From an uncultured Halomonas sp. (GTDB lineage Bacteria > Pseudomonadota > Gammaproteobacteria > Pseudomonadales > Halomonadaceae): a stretch of DNA of 64,000 nucleotides. Where the stretch lies: positions 124,001 through 188,000 of the forward strand of contig NZ_CANLTC010000007.1 of assembly GCF_947493865.1 (NCBI RefSeq). The letters run 5' to 3'. Positions 1 to 8,920 of the stretch are shown here, piece by piece. A program made the translations under genes and the position numbers. The stretch's first letter is position 1. The number at the start of each line of letters is the position of its first letter. A model generated the notes under the pieces. The model did not search any database and was not told the DNA's origin. It saw only the letters and a list, made by a program, of their open reading frames with translations.

Positions 1-939
1 CTGTTCGTCTCGAGGCCATTCGCTCAGCCCCTTGATTTCGCCATTCGGATCGTGGGTCAGGATCAGGCTCCCCAGCTTGGGAATACTGAGCTCGAAATGA
101 TTGGTCTGATTTTCCTGATCAGGGATGGCAAAAAGCGCCAATGGCACCGAGGATTCGGTATCCCAGATGGCTTCGATGGCAGCGAGCTTGGCGGGCTGAT
201 GCTCCAGGGTATTGAGACCATGGAAATCCCCCACCACCGCCTGGGCGGGTGCAGCGATCAGCAGTAGCCACAGCGACATGGATAGCGCCTTGCGGTTGGC
301 CTCGATCTCGTGGCCTCGCAACAGAAACCAGGCACTGACACCGGCTACCACGAACCCCCCGGCCAGGAAGGATGCCAGCCCCATGTGCAGAAAACGATAC
401 GGGAAAGAGGGGTTGAAGATCGCCTCGAACCAGGAGGTGACATAGAAGGTGCCCTCCTGTATCTCGAATCCCGCGGGTGTATGCATCCAGCTATTGGTCG
501 CCAGAATCCAGAAGGTGGATATGAGGGTGCCCACCGCCACCATGATGGCGGCGAACAGATGCATCCCCGGCGAGACGCGGCCGCGTCCAAACAACAGTAC
601 GCCCAGAAAGCCCGCCTCGAGGAAAAACGCGGTCAACACCTCGTAACTCAGCATGGGGCCGATGAAATTGGCCGTCGCCTGGGAAAAATTGCTCCAGTTG
701 GTGCCGAACTGGAACGACATGACGATGCCGGAGACCACCCCCATGCCGAACACCACGGCAAAGACCTTGGTCCAGAACTGCGCGAGCCGCTCCCAGGCCT
801 TGTTGCGGGTCTTGACGTACAGCCCGTAAAGCAGCGCCAGAAAAGACGCAAGACCAATAGTGAACGCCGGGAATATGGCATGAAATGAAATGACGAAAGC
901 AAATTGCAGTCGCGAAATGATCAGAGGATCGAGTTCCAT
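1..939 (-). CDS. cydA: Cytochrome bd-type ubiquinol oxidase subunit I (partial, C-terminus outside window)
   Basis: Membrane quinol oxidase subunit that carries the b595/d and b558 hemes and reduces O2 to water. The minus-strand frame is open from the ATG at 939 to the window edge (313 codons), so the C-terminal part is missing. An AAGGAG Shine-Dalgarno precedes the ATG. The N-terminus contains FHAIFPAFTIGLASF with His20, equivalent to the E. coli His19 heme ligand, and RFLHMGLAS with His185 matches the second conserved His. Several hydrophobic helices follow the CydA pattern. The FPAFTIGLA segment resembles cyanide-insensitive (CioA) members, but the Q-loop cannot be judged from this fragment. 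cydB would be expected just outside the left edge. The family is certain; the CydA versus CioA subtype is open. Confidence 0.93.
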   Translation of the reverse strand, partial: MELDPLIISRLQFAFVISFHAIFPAFTIGLASFLALLYGLYVKTRNKAWERLAQFWTKVFAVVFGMGVVSGIVMSFQFGTNWSNFSQATANFIGPMLSYEVLTAFFLEAGFLGVLLFGRGRVSPGMHLFAAIMVAVGTLISTFWILATNSWMHTPAGFEIQEGTFYVTSWFEAIFNPSFPYRFLHMGLASFLAGGFVVAGVSAWFLLRGHEIEANRKALSMSLWLLLIAAPAQAVVGDFHGLNTLEHQPAKLAAIEAIWDTESSVPLALFAIPDQENQTNHFELSIPKLGSLILTHDPNGEIKGLSEWPRDEQ

Positions 940-1110
940 GACGACTCCTTGAAAAATATTCGTGGCACCAAGGCACATGAAAGGCCATCTGAGGGTATGA
1001 CAGCGGCAATCTAAGATCGCGCCATGTCACCCTGTGTCCCGTTGCCGCAGGCACTCCCTGCCTACTCCGGATCATATCGCTTCAAGCCTACGCTCAGGCC
1101 TGGCACAAGA

Positions 1111-2091
1111 TCAACCGGCGCTGGTCTGCACGATGGTATAGACAAGATACCCCGTGTACGCGAGGTATACCCCCAAAAGCGCACCGCCCTCGAAGCGGTT
1201 GATACGGCCCGGCCCGCGCCAGCCGATGGCAAAAATGGCCATGGCCAGTGTCAGACCCGCCATGACCACCCAATCCCGTGAAAGCACCTCGCTCCCTGCA
1301 TCGATAGGCACGATCACTCCGGCCAGACCGACGACGCCCAAGGTATTGAACAAGTTGGAGCCGATGACATTGCCCAGCACCAGATCATGCTCTTTCTTGC
1401 GCAGAGCGCTGATGGATGAAGCCAGCTCCGGTAGCGAAGTGCCAATGGCAACGACCGTCAGACCGATGATCAGATCGCTGACCCCGAAGGCTTCGGCAAC
1501 GTAGACCGCGCCCCATACCAGCAGGCGGGAGCTGGCAATCAGCAGCACCAGGCCCACCAGAGTCCAGATCACACCTGCCTTGAGACTCATGGTCTCGGTG
1601 GAAGGGGTCTCGTCATCCACCATTGCCAACGCATCGCTATCGCCTCGATTCGCGCGCCAGATGCTCAAGCCGATTACTGCCGCCAGCAATAACAACAGCA
1701 ACGTCGCATCGAGCCGTGAGACATTGCCATCGAGCAGCAGCCAGGCGGAGATCAGGGTTACCAGACAGAGCAAGGGCAACTCCTGTCGAATAACCTGGGA
1801 ATGCACCGCCAATGGACTGATCAGCGCCACGGCTCCCAGAATCAGCCCGATATTGGCAATATTCGAACCATAGCCATTCCCCAAGGCAAGACCGGGGTTG
1901 CCCTGCCCTGCGGCCAGAGCCGACACCATCAGCTCCGGTGCCGAGGTACCAAAACCGATTACCAACATGCCAATGAGCAGGGTCGAAACCCCTAGATGAC
2001 GAGCCGTGACGGCAGCCCCTTCGACGAATTTGTCAGCACTCCAGACCAGCAGAATCAAGCCTGCCACGATCGCGGCGGTAGCTAATAGCAC
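1111..2091 (-). CDS. yrbG: Calcium/sodium antiporter, YrbG/CaxA-like
   Basis: Inner-membrane K+-independent Na+/Ca2+ exchanger of the CaCA superfamily, 326 residues, the usual length for YrbG. Both alpha-repeats are visible: GFGTSAPELMVSA near residues 46-58, followed by GNGYGSNIANIGLILG, and VAIGTSLPELASSISA near 215-230, followed by LVLGNVIGSNLFN. About ten hydrophobic segments fill the protein. The start is a GTG at 2091 preceded by AGAGG; an ATG a few bases upstream is out of frame. It appears monocistronic, and no regulatory element was recognised in its upstream gap. Direction and physiological ion are inferred from the family. Confidence 0.92.
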   Translation of the reverse strand: MLLATAAIVAGLILLVWSADKFVEGAAVTARHLGVSTLLIGMLVIGFGTSAPELMVSALAAGQGNPGLALGNGYGSNIANIGLILGAVALISPLAVHSQVIRQELPLLCLVTLISAWLLLDGNVSRLDATLLLLLLAAVIGLSIWRANRGDSDALAMVDDETPSTETMSLKAGVIWTLVGLVLLIASSRLLVWGAVYVAEAFGVSDLIIGLTVVAIGTSLPELASSISALRKKEHDLVLGNVIGSNLFNTLGVVGLAGVIVPIDAGSEVLSRDWVVMAGLTLAMAIFAIGWRGPGRINRFEGGALLGVYLAYTGYLVYTIVQTSAG

Positions 2092-2305
2092 GTAGGCATC
2101 CTCTCATATAGTGAAGTAGTATCGGCTTTTGGCTCGGGAATCATGCCCGACTCGTTGCTTTCATACCAGCCATCGTCGTTCGTGTCCTTTGTTCTACTTG
2201 TCCTCTCATCCATGACGCCAGAGTTCTAACCACGCCACGATGAAGGTTACACTACTCATCCCATCATTATTCGATGACCAACTTGATACCAGGATACGTT
2301 TGTAG

Positions 2306-3637
2306 GTGAACGATCACTTGTCGTCCGACGCCTTTGAGCTGACCCCCCCCACGGCTGGGCAGGCTCAGGCCAATTATGGCACGCGGCGCCGCTTGCGGGC
2401 CTGCCCCGAATGTGACTGGGTATCGGCGCTCCCACCGCTATCCCCCGGCGACAAGGCCAGTTGCCCTCGCTGCGGCCACACTTTGGCGCAGCGGCATTTC
2501 CGGCCTGCGGAGCGCAGCCTGGCGCTAGCCTTGAGTGCGCTGGTGGCTCTGGCCATTGCGTTATCCTTCGATTTCGTCAGGTTCGAATTCAGCGGTATCG
2601 GCAATCGTATCGATCTGATCGAAACCGTCACCACCATGATCAGTTTCGATCATTCCCTCGTGGCCATCTGCGTGGTGCTGGCCATCATCGTACTGCCGGC
2701 GCTCTATCTATGCGGTGTGATATGGCTGCAGATCGGCCTGCTGCAGCGTGACCCGCTGCCCGCGAGCCGACAGATTGCGCGTAGCCTGGTGCATCTGCAC
2801 CCCTGGATGATGGCGGACGTTTTCGTCATTGGCGCTCTGGTCGCGCTGATCAAGGTGGGGGGGCTGGCGGATATCACGATAGGCATCGCCTTCTGGGCAT
2901 TCTGCTTTTATGCAGCATTGCTATTGCTGACCATACAATCCATTGACAGCGATTGGCTCTGGTTTTCGCTGGCCCCGGAGCCCCTGGCGCCAGCGAATAC
3001 CGAAACCGGCACCACCGCAGCGCCCCAGGGCCTGGGAGGTTGCACCACCTGCGGCCTGATCAATCGTCTCGATAGCCGTGGTCATGGTCGCTGTCGACGC
3101 TGCAGCGAACCCCTGCATGATCGTATTCCGAACAGCCTGCAGCGCACCTGGGCGCTGGTGTTCGCTGCCGCCGTGTTGTATATACCCGCCAATGTCTATC
3201 CGATCATGACCACTACCTATCTAGGCAACAGCGACCCTTCCAACATCATCAGTGGCGTGGTGGAACTCTGGCATGGCGGTTCCATTCCCGTGGCGGTCAT
3301 CATATTCGTCGCCAGCATCCTGGTACCGGTGGGCAAGCTCATCGCCCTCGTCTGGCTATGTCTTGCGGCACGCCGGGGCAGCGGCAATCGTGCCTTCGTT
3401 CGCACCCGTCTCTATCGCGTGGTGGAATTCATCGGACGCTGGTCCATGGTCGACATCTTCGTCGTCTCGATTCTGACGGCATTGATCCGTGCCGGTGCGC
3501 TGATGTCCATCACGCCCGGCCCCGCAGCCCTGGCGTTTGCCAGTGTGGTCATCGTGACCATGCTTGCCGCCTTTACCTTCGATCCCCGCCTGTTATGGCA
3601 AGAATCACCTGCTCTTGAGGAACCGTCCCATGCCTGA
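2306..3637 (+). CDS. pqiA: Paraquat-inducible protein A, PqiA
   Basis: Inner-membrane component of the PqiABC lipid-transport system. The 443 residues hold two tandem PqiA domains, each with a cytoplasmic four-Cys zinc-ribbon-like element (Cys33/36 and 53/56, then a second CTTCG...CRRC set near 248-271) and four hydrophobic helices. Start is the GTG at 2306; AGG is about 9 nt upstream. It overlaps pqiB by 8 nt, indicating translational coupling. In E. coli the operon responds to SoxRS; no SoxS site was identified in the 214-nt gap upstream. Confidence 0.95.
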   Translation: MNDHLSSDAFELTPPTAGQAQANYGTRRRLRACPECDWVSALPPLSPGDKASCPRCGHTLAQRHFRPAERSLALALSALVALAIALSFDFVRFEFSGIGNRIDLIETVTTMISFDHSLVAICVVLAIIVLPALYLCGVIWLQIGLLQRDPLPASRQIARSLVHLHPWMMADVFVIGALVALIKVGGLADITIGIAFWAFCFYAALLLLTIQSIDSDWLWFSLAPEPLAPANTETGTTAAPQGLGGCTTCGLINRLDSRGHGRCRRCSEPLHDRIPNSLQRTWALVFAAAVLYIPANVYPIMTTTYLGNSDPSNIISGVVELWHGGSIPVAVIIFVASILVPVGKLIALVWLCLAARRGSGNRAFVRTRLYRVVEFIGRWSMVDIFVVSILTALIRAGALMSITPGPAALAFASVVIVTMLAAFTFDPRLLWQESPALEEPSHA

Positions 3638-5270
3638 CGCGCATCGCGCTCAACGACAACGCAAGTCGCGCCTGTCGCCGATCTGGATAATACCGCTGGT
3701 AGCGATACTGATCGGGCTATGGCTGGTGTACGACAACTATGCCAGTCGAGGGCCGGAGGTGGTGCTCGAAATGCCCAACGCAGAAGGCATCGAAGCCGGC
3801 AAGACGCTGATCAAGACCCGCAACGTTCAGGTCGGTCGCGTCGAAAACGTTCAACTCTCCGAGGATCTGTCCCATACCCTGGTCACCGCCCGCATGAGCA
3901 CCGACGCGGAGAGCATGCTCAACGAGGAAACCCGTTTCTGGGTGGTCAAGCCGCGCATCGGTCGTGAAGGCATCAGCGGGCTGAATACGGTGCTTTCGGG
4001 CGCCTATATTCAACTGCAGCCGGGCAATAGCGAAGTGCTTCAATATCGTTTCAAGATTCTTGAACACCCACCGGTGGCGCCGCCCGGCGCCAAGGGCATT
4101 CGTATCCAGCTGGTGAGTCAGATAGGCAGTGCGCTACAGGTGGGCGATCCGGTCACCTATCAAGGCCTGACCGTGGGCCGAGTCGAAGATGCCGAGTTCG
4201 ATCTCGAGAACCGGCAGATGGATCATCGCCTGTTCATTGAGTCACCCTACGATGGCCTGATCACCGAGAATACGCGTTTCTGGTCCGCCTCTGGCGTCGA
4301 CCTGCGTTTGAATTCGGAAGGTTTTCGAGTCAACGTCGAGTCCGTTGAAACGCTACTCGGCGGCGGGGTCACCTTTGCCGTGCCCGAGGATATTCCCATG
4401 GGTAAAAAAGCCAGCGGCGATGAAACCTACGAGCTTTTCTCCGATGAGGACAGTGCCATCCAGGGCACCTACAATCGCTATCTGGAATATGTCCTGCTGA
4501 TTGAAGACACGGTACGCGGCCTGTCGAAAGGCTCCCCCGTGGAATATCGCGGTGTGCGGGTAGGCACCGTCGCCGCCGTGCCCTGGAATTTCAGCGCGCC
4601 GCAGCCGGAAACCCGCCAGCGCTTTGCCATTCCGGTGCTGATACGCATCGAGCCCCAGCGGCTGAGTACAAAAGAAGAGCGCGTCAAGCTCGACGAATGG
4701 CGCGAGCGCTTTGACCGTATGTTCAACTACGGCCTGCGTGCCACGCTGAAAGCCGGCAATCTACTGACCGGCGCTCTGTTCGTCGATCTCAACTTCGTGA
4801 AAGAGGCGCCAGACTACGAAGCCGAAAATTTCGACGGCAAGACCGTCTTCCCCACGACTCCTGGCGGCTTTGCCCAGATCGAACAGAAGGTGTCCAATCT
4901 GCTCGACAAGCTCAACGATCTGGAAGTCGAGCCCGTTCTTGGCAAGCTGGAACAGAATCTGAGCGCCTCCGAGAAGACACTGAAAGAAGTACGCTCGGCC
5001 ACCGAGTCCTTCAAGTCCTTGCTGGAAGATCCCCAGACCCGGGAAATACCGTCCAATCTCAATGCATCGCTGCGGGAGCTACGGCAGACTCTCAAGGGCC
5101 TGTCACCGGAATCCAGCGTTTACAAGGAGTTGACCAGAACCCTGCAAAGCGTGGAAAAACTCGTGCGCGATCTACAACCCCTAGCCGAAACCTTGCGAGA
5201 GAAGCCCAACGCGCTGATTTTCGATCGCAGCGATGGCCCGGACCCTGTGCCTCAGGCGCCAAGACGATGA
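3630..5270 (+). CDS. pqiB: Intermembrane transport protein PqiB (MCE domains)
   Basis: 546-residue MCE protein expected to form a periplasm-spanning hexameric tube carrying lipids between inner and outer membranes. One N-terminal transmembrane helix (residues 17-37) is followed by three MCE domains beginning near residues 40, 155 and 280, each with the VGxV motif (QVGRVENV, TVGRVEDA, RVGTVAAV), and a long C-terminal coiled-coil-like helix. The frame stays open upstream to 3564 inside pqiA. The ATG at 3630 is chosen because GAGG lies just before it and the resulting N-terminus matches PqiB. It sits between pqiA (overlap) and pqiC. Confidence 0.95.
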   Translation: MPDAHRAQRQRKSRLSPIWIIPLVAILIGLWLVYDNYASRGPEVVLEMPNAEGIEAGKTLIKTRNVQVGRVENVQLSEDLSHTLVTARMSTDAESMLNEETRFWVVKPRIGREGISGLNTVLSGAYIQLQPGNSEVLQYRFKILEHPPVAPPGAKGIRIQLVSQIGSALQVGDPVTYQGLTVGRVEDAEFDLENRQMDHRLFIESPYDGLITENTRFWSASGVDLRLNSEGFRVNVESVETLLGGGVTFAVPEDIPMGKKASGDETYELFSDEDSAIQGTYNRYLEYVLLIEDTVRGLSKGSPVEYRGVRVGTVAAVPWNFSAPQPETRQRFAIPVLIRIEPQRLSTKEERVKLDEWRERFDRMFNYGLRATLKAGNLLTGALFVDLNFVKEAPDYEAENFDGKTVFPTTPGGFAQIEQKVSNLLDKLNDLEVEPVLGKLEQNLSASEKTLKEVRSATESFKSLLEDPQTREIPSNLNASLRELRQTLKGLSPESSVYKELTRTLQSVEKLVRDLQPLAETLREKPNALIFDRSDGPDPVPQAPRR

Positions 5271-5322
5271 TGACACGAGCTATTGCCGGTTTTCCCGCGC
5301 CTATCGCAACCAAGGAGAAACA

Positions 5323-5919
5323 ATGAAAACGCCATACCTCCCTTTCATGCTGCTGATCTCTTTTCTGTCACTGGCAGGATGCGCCACCGGTGGCGTCTCG
5401 ACGGAGCGCTATACACTGCCGAGCGGTAGCGATACCACGGCTTCGGCAAGCGGCGAAACGCGCAGTAACGCTTCCCGGCGCACGCTGATCATGGACAGTC
5501 TGGAACTGGCAAGCTATCTGGAGAGCCAGGGCATCATCCTGCAAAGCGACGATATTCGCGTACGCGAGGCAAGCTCACATCTGTGGGCCGAGTCGCTCAA
5601 GCGCCAGCTCGATCGCGGCCTGCGCCAGCGCCTGGCCGCCCGCCTGCCGAATACACGTGTACTTGAAAGTGGCAATAATGCCGACGCCCTGCATCTGCGG
5701 GTCAACGTCGATCAGTTTCAAGGGCGCTATGACGGGTTGGCGGTGGTTCGCGGGCGCTGGCAACTGTATGACGACAGTGGCGAGTTGCTGGCTCTCAAAT
5801 CCTTCAATGTCACTCAGGCTCTCGAGAGTGATGGCTATCCGGCCTTGGTGCGGGCGCTGGGCCGTGCCTGGGATCAGGTAGCCGCAGATATCGCCAGGGG
5901 GATAAAAGCCGAGCGCTAA
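5323..5919 (+). CDS. pqiC: PqiC-type outer-membrane lipoprotein
   Basis: 198-residue ABC-type transport auxiliary lipoprotein (DUF330/PqiC family), expected at the inner leaflet of the outer membrane, where it docks PqiB. The signal peptide ends in a lipobox LAGC with the lipidated Cys20. The start at 5323 has a good AAGGAG; the longer frame starting at 5233 lies inside pqiB and would bury the signal peptide, so it is rejected. The mature part carries the usual alternation of substrate-independent beta strands and a VNVDQF segment. It is the last gene of pqiABC. Confidence 0.9.
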   Translation: MKTPYLPFMLLISFLSLAGCATGGVSTERYTLPSGSDTTASASGETRSNASRRTLIMDSLELASYLESQGIILQSDDIRVREASSHLWAESLKRQLDRGLRQRLAARLPNTRVLESGNNADALHLRVNVDQFQGRYDGLAVVRGRWQLYDDSGELLALKSFNVTQALESDGYPALVRALGRAWDQVAADIARGIKAER

Positions 5920-6089
5920 CCGGCATCTCTGCTATTCGGATGCACTTATTCATGTTTTCTGTTAGATTATGCCGCGCGGCTCTTTCGTCCCTCCGCCGCG
6001 CGATCATCCTGCTTTACTCACCTTTTACGCATTGGCCCGGGACGCACGTTTTCACAACGAGCGGCAGGTGCGTTTGACCCGGAGATTAT

Positions 6090-7409
6090 ATGAGCTTTTC
6101 CGAACTCGGCCTGCGCGCCGAACTGTTACGTGCGGTCGAAGAACAAGGCTATACCACCCCTACCCCGATCCAGCTCAAGGCCATTCCCGCCGTGCTCAAG
6201 GGTGGCGATTTGCTGGCCAGCGCCCAGACAGGTACCGGCAAGACCGCCGGTTTCACCCTGCCCTTGCTGCAGCGTTTGGCGGATGGCCCTCGTCCACAAC
6301 CGCGTCAGATTCGCGCCCTGGTATTGACCCCCACTCGCGAACTGGCCGCCCAGATCGGCGAGAACGTCGTCGATTATGGCCGTTATTTGAAGCTGCGCTC
6401 CCATGTGATCTTTGGCGGTGTAGGTCAGCAACCTCAAGTAGACGCCCTTCGCAACGGCCTGGATATTCTTGTTGCGACTCCCGGACGGCTGCTCGATCTG
6501 CATCAGCAGCGCCACGTGGATCTCTCCAAGGTCGAGACCCTGGTCCTCGACGAAGCCGACCGCATGCTCGACATGGGCTTCATCCACGACATCAAGAAGC
6601 TGCTGCGCCTGCTGCCCGCCAAGCGCCAGAACCTGCTGTTTTCCGCCACCTTTTCCGATGAGATCCAGACGTTGGCCAACGGCCTGCTGGACAGTCCTAC
6701 TTTCATCGAGGTCGCTCGCCGCAACACTGCCGCGGAAAGCATCGACCAGGCGATCTATCGCGTCGATAGGGAAAAGAAGCGCGACCTGCTGGCACATCTC
6801 ATCAAGCAGCATCAGTGGTATCAGGTGCTGGTCTTCACTCGCACCAAGCACGGCGCCAATCGTCTTGCCGAGCAGCTCGGCAAGCAGAACATCCCGTCCA
6901 TGGCGATTCACGGCAACAAGAGCCAGTCCGCCCGGACCCGAGCATTGGCGTCTTTCAAGGATGGCAGCCTGCAGGTACTGGTAGCGACGGATATCGCCGC
7001 TCGGGGCCTGGATATCAGCGAGCTGCCCCATGTGGTCAATTTCGAACTACCCAACGTGGCGGAAGATTATGTCCATCGCATTGGCCGCACCGGCCGCGCC
7101 GGCAGTGAAGGCCAGGCGATTTCCCTGGTCTGCGTCGATGAGCACGGTCTGCTGAAAGGTATCGAGCGCCTGATCAAGCGCGACCTGCCCAAGCATATCG
7201 AGCCCGGTTTCGAGCCAGACCCCAACGCCAAGCCCGAACCCATCGAAAACGGACGTCGGGGCGGTCGTAACAATAATCGTGGCGGCGGTAACGCCAACAA
7301 TCGCAGCGGTACCAATTCGCGTAACGGCGCGAACCCACGCAGTAAAGAGAACAGCAGCGAGAACAAATCGGCGCGTCGCCGGCGTCCGCAGCGCAGCCGC
7401 CAGGCCTGA
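6090..7409 (+). CDS. rhlE: DEAD-box ATP-dependent RNA helicase, RhlE-type
   Basis: 439-residue RNA helicase. Motifs in order: Q motif GYTTPTPIQ (20-28), Walker A AQTGTGKT (45-52), PTREL (81-85), DEAD (154-157), SAT (185-187), ARGLD (304-308) and HRIGRTGR (329-336). The C-terminal 60 residues are low-complexity, rich in Arg, Gly and Asn, as expected for an RNA-binding tail of RhlE proteins. The start at 6090 is preceded by GGAG. A 170-nt leader contains a GC-rich hairpin near 5971-6001, which could matter for cold-responsive control; that is inference only. A strong terminator follows. Confidence 0.93.
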   Translation: MSFSELGLRAELLRAVEEQGYTTPTPIQLKAIPAVLKGGDLLASAQTGTGKTAGFTLPLLQRLADGPRPQPRQIRALVLTPTRELAAQIGENVVDYGRYLKLRSHVIFGGVGQQPQVDALRNGLDILVATPGRLLDLHQQRHVDLSKVETLVLDEADRMLDMGFIHDIKKLLRLLPAKRQNLLFSATFSDEIQTLANGLLDSPTFIEVARRNTAAESIDQAIYRVDREKKRDLLAHLIKQHQWYQVLVFTRTKHGANRLAEQLGKQNIPSMAIHGNKSQSARTRALASFKDGSLQVLVATDIAARGLDISELPHVVNFELPNVAEDYVHRIGRTGRAGSEGQAISLVCVDEHGLLKGIERLIKRDLPKHIEPGFEPDPNAKPEPIENGRRGGRNNNRGGGNANNRSGTNSRNGANPRSKENSSENKSARRRRPQRSRQA

Positions 7410-7445
7410 TTCTCATCGCGGTAGCGATCGACCGATGCGAAATAC

Positions 7446-7474
7446 AAAGCGCGACCCCATGGGTCGCGCTTTTT
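7446..7474 (+). terminator. Rho-independent terminator of rhlE
   Basis: A 12-bp perfect stem (7446-7457 with 7461-7472, arms AAAGCGCGACCC and its complement), a 3-nt loop and a run of five T ending at 7474. It lies 36 nt after the rhlE stop. Confidence 0.93.
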
Positions 7475-7568
7475 CATACGGGTGTCGTTTGAACTTCTAC
7501 TTGTCGGGGAGTCCTGTCAACCAGGACTATCTCTCTTCGTTTGCAAAATATTCCGGCAACAGCGGCGG

Positions 7569-7575
7569 GTTAAAT
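7569..7575 (-). other. Truncated attC core (end of cassette array)
   Basis: Just after the acetyltransferase stop, the minus strand reads ATTTAAC, a perfect RYYYAAC integron core and identical to the core of the site at 9619-9625. No matching GTTRRRY partner was found in the next 130 nt, so the attC seems cut off before the rhlE terminator. Confidence 0.4.
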
Positions 7576-7584
7576 TGTTACCGT

Positions 7585-8079
7585 CTAGTTTCCAGTTTGC
7601 AGCCACTTATACATGACCAGTGCATCTACAAGCCCTTTGACGGGATGATTAAAAGCCTTCGGGAGCCTGCCCACGGTCTCGAATCCGAGCTTACTCCACA
7701 GACGAACGCCCCCTTCATTGCTTGATGCTACAAAATTGAATTGCATTGCCTTGTAACCAAGGTCTAATGCCACTTTTTGCGAATGCTCACACATGGTGGT
7801 TGCAAGACCCCGACCTCTTGCTTTCGAAGCGACCATATACCCACAGTTGCAAACATGACTACCTGGCCCGGCTTGATTTGTTTTCAAGTAGTAGGTACCA
7901 AGCACCTCTCCATTCTCTTCGAATACAAACGTTTTACGCGGAGCATCTAGCCAAATTTTCTCTGCTTGATCGATAGTTGTTGTGGGAGCATAAGCGTAGG
8001 TCTCGCCAGTTTTCACTATTTCATGAAAGATTGGCCAGATAGATGCCCAGTCTTCTCTACGTGCTTCTCTAATATTCAT
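7585..8079 (-). CDS. GNAT-family N-acetyltransferase (cassette gene)
   Basis: 164-residue acetyl-CoA-dependent acetyltransferase. The acetyl-CoA pyrophosphate-binding motif A is visible as SKARGRGLATTMCEHS near residues 87-102, and a motif B-like segment follows (GVRLWSKLGFETVGRLP). The whole chain is one GNAT domain. The acceptor substrate cannot be told; the sequence somewhat recalls small-molecule acetylating GNATs. It is on the minus strand in line with the toxin-antitoxin pairs, flanked by attC-like sites, and its base composition is more AT-rich than the neighbouring chromosomal genes. All of this fits a mobile integron cassette. Confidence 0.88.
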   Translation of the reverse strand: MNIREARREDWASIWPIFHEIVKTGETYAYAPTTTIDQAEKIWLDAPRKTFVFEENGEVLGTYYLKTNQAGPGSHVCNCGYMVASKARGRGLATTMCEHSQKVALDLGYKAMQFNFVASSNEGGVRLWSKLGFETVGRLPKAFNHPVKGLVDALVMYKWLQTGN

Positions 8080-8098
8080 GCGAGAAACTCTTCAAAAA

Positions 8099-8145
8099 AT
8101 ATAACGTTTGGCTTTGCGGCGTGCCGGAGCGCCGCGTAGTTGCAT
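8099..8145 (-). repeat. Short attC-like imperfect palindrome
   Basis: Between the full attC and the acetyltransferase gene the minus strand has AAC, a GC-rich stem (GCGGCG and CGCCGC arms) and a terminal CAAACGTTATAT. The invariant AAC and GTT ends are present, but at 47 nt it is shorter than usual attC sites and the outer core bases do not fit. It may be a decayed attC left by a lost cassette. Confidence 0.35.
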
Positions 8146-8162
8146 TTGATAACAGCTGAATC

Positions 8163-8241
8163 GCCCAACGCCGAAGCGCACCGGTGACTTCGACGTAGCG
8201 AAGCGGAGGAAAAGCCATTCATGTGATGCGCTTGGTTAGGT
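8163..8241 (-). repeat. attC recombination site
   Basis: On the minus strand this 79-nt element starts with ACCTAAC (fits RYYYAAC) and ends with GTTGGGC (fits GTTRRRY). Inner inverted arms CAAGCGCA and TGCGCTTCG form the L boxes, and the centre (CTCCGCTTCGCT) forms a hairpin. It shares much of its interior with the site at 9548-9625. Its left end touches the stop codon of the toxin gene, the normal place for an attC at the 3-prime end of a cassette. Confidence 0.78.
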
Positions 8242-8543
8242 TAGCTGCTACCAAGCATGTACGCACGAAGCTGCCGCTCCTCTCGCATGACATAGAGCAC
8301 GAGAACCCGCGTCTCATCTTCACGATAAAAAATACGACACGGAGGAACCACTATCTCCCTGTATACCGAATCAGGAAGTTCGGGAGGGATTCGTCTGGAT
8401 TGGGAAAAATCTTTCAAGCGCTCGGTCTTATCGAAAACTTCCTGGACCAGACGACTTGCGGCGACAGGATTATCCAGAGCAATGTACTCGGCGATTGCAT
8501 CCAACTCTTGAAGGGCCGGCTCAGTCCAGATTACCTCAGCCAT
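8241..8543 (-). CDS. ParE/RelE-superfamily toxin
   Basis: 100-residue type II toxin of the ParE/RelE fold. It shows the N-terminal helix pair (WTEPALQELDAIAEYIA), the central strand region YREIVVPPCRIFYRE and a C-terminal VLYVMREERQLR segment, as usual for ParE-like members. The start ATG at 8543 overlaps the antitoxin gene by 13 nt, so the two are translationally coupled, antitoxin first. Whether it targets gyrase (ParE) or ribosome-bound mRNA (RelE) cannot be decided here. The last codon runs into an attC. Confidence 0.87.
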   Translation of the reverse strand: MAEVIWTEPALQELDAIAEYIALDNPVAASRLVQEVFDKTERLKDFSQSRRIPPELPDSVYREIVVPPCRIFYREDETRVLVLYVMREERQLRAYMLGSS

Positions 8544-8788
8544 TTACTCATTTTCTCCCTGGCCTCACGTTGGCTGTACGTTCTTTCCTCAAGCACAGCA
8601 CGCTCTCCCCGTGAGAGCTCCTCAAGCAGCTCAAGCCGACGCTGCATGAACTCGTAATCCTGCACATCAACAAGATAAGCGGATGGCTGGCCATGTTCAG
8701 TGATCAGTACCGGCTCTTTGGACAGATGCAGGTCTGCCAAGATTTTTGTGGCTTGGCGCTTAAGGTTTGTAACAAGTTCAACTTTCAT
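8531..8788 (-). CDS. Phd/YefM-family antitoxin
   Basis: 85-residue antitoxin that binds its own promoter through the N-terminal half and neutralises the toxin with the C-terminal helix. The family pattern is visible: LKRQATKILADL, then EPVLITEHGQPSAYLVDVQDYE. The frame is open further upstream to 8860, but that part covers the promoter and palindromic operator, so MKVELVT at 8788 is taken as the start. It is followed by the toxin with a 13-nt overlap. Confidence 0.85.
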   Translation of the reverse strand: MKVELVTNLKRQATKILADLHLSKEPVLITEHGQPSAYLVDVQDYEFMQRRLELLEELSRGERAVLEERTYSQREAREKMSKWLR

Positions 8789-8813
8789 GGATTCATCCCG
8801 CTTCGACTTGATA

Positions 8814-8847
8814 GTGATACTATAGTAGCACTTTGCAGGTACGGCAA
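8814..8847 (-). promoter_or_regulatory. Promoter and palindromic operator of the toxin-antitoxin pair
   Basis: On the minus strand: -35 TTGCCG (8847-8842), 17-nt spacer, -10 TATAGT (8824-8819). The -10 is centred in an 18-bp palindrome (8814-8831, one mismatched pair, core TACTATAGTA), a likely binding site for antitoxin autoregulation. The cassette therefore has its own promoter. Confidence 0.65.
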
Positions 8848-8851
8848 TCAC

Positions 8852-8920
8852 AGCTAACACCCGTCATCACCAGTGTAGCGAAGCGGGGGTTTTGGCAGCC
8901 GGTGCATAACCTGGTTATGT
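8852..8920 (-). repeat. attC-like recombination site (divergent cores)
   Basis: The minus strand begins ACATAAC and ends GTTAGCT, keeping the invariant AAC and GTT, with the shared interior CCCGCTTCGCTAC. The core bases depart from strict RYYYAAC/GTTRRRY. The toxin stop codon (8917-8915) lies inside the first core, as in the neighbouring cassette. Confidence 0.6.

Noticed and set aside
310..1075. Long frames on both strands over the cytochrome bd gene
   Set aside because: They are shadows of the cydA frame, which is open across the region and carries the heme-ligand motifs.
5969..6661. A 230-codon frame before and inside rhlE
   Set aside because: It overlaps rhlE in another frame and has an Arg-rich composition without any domain.
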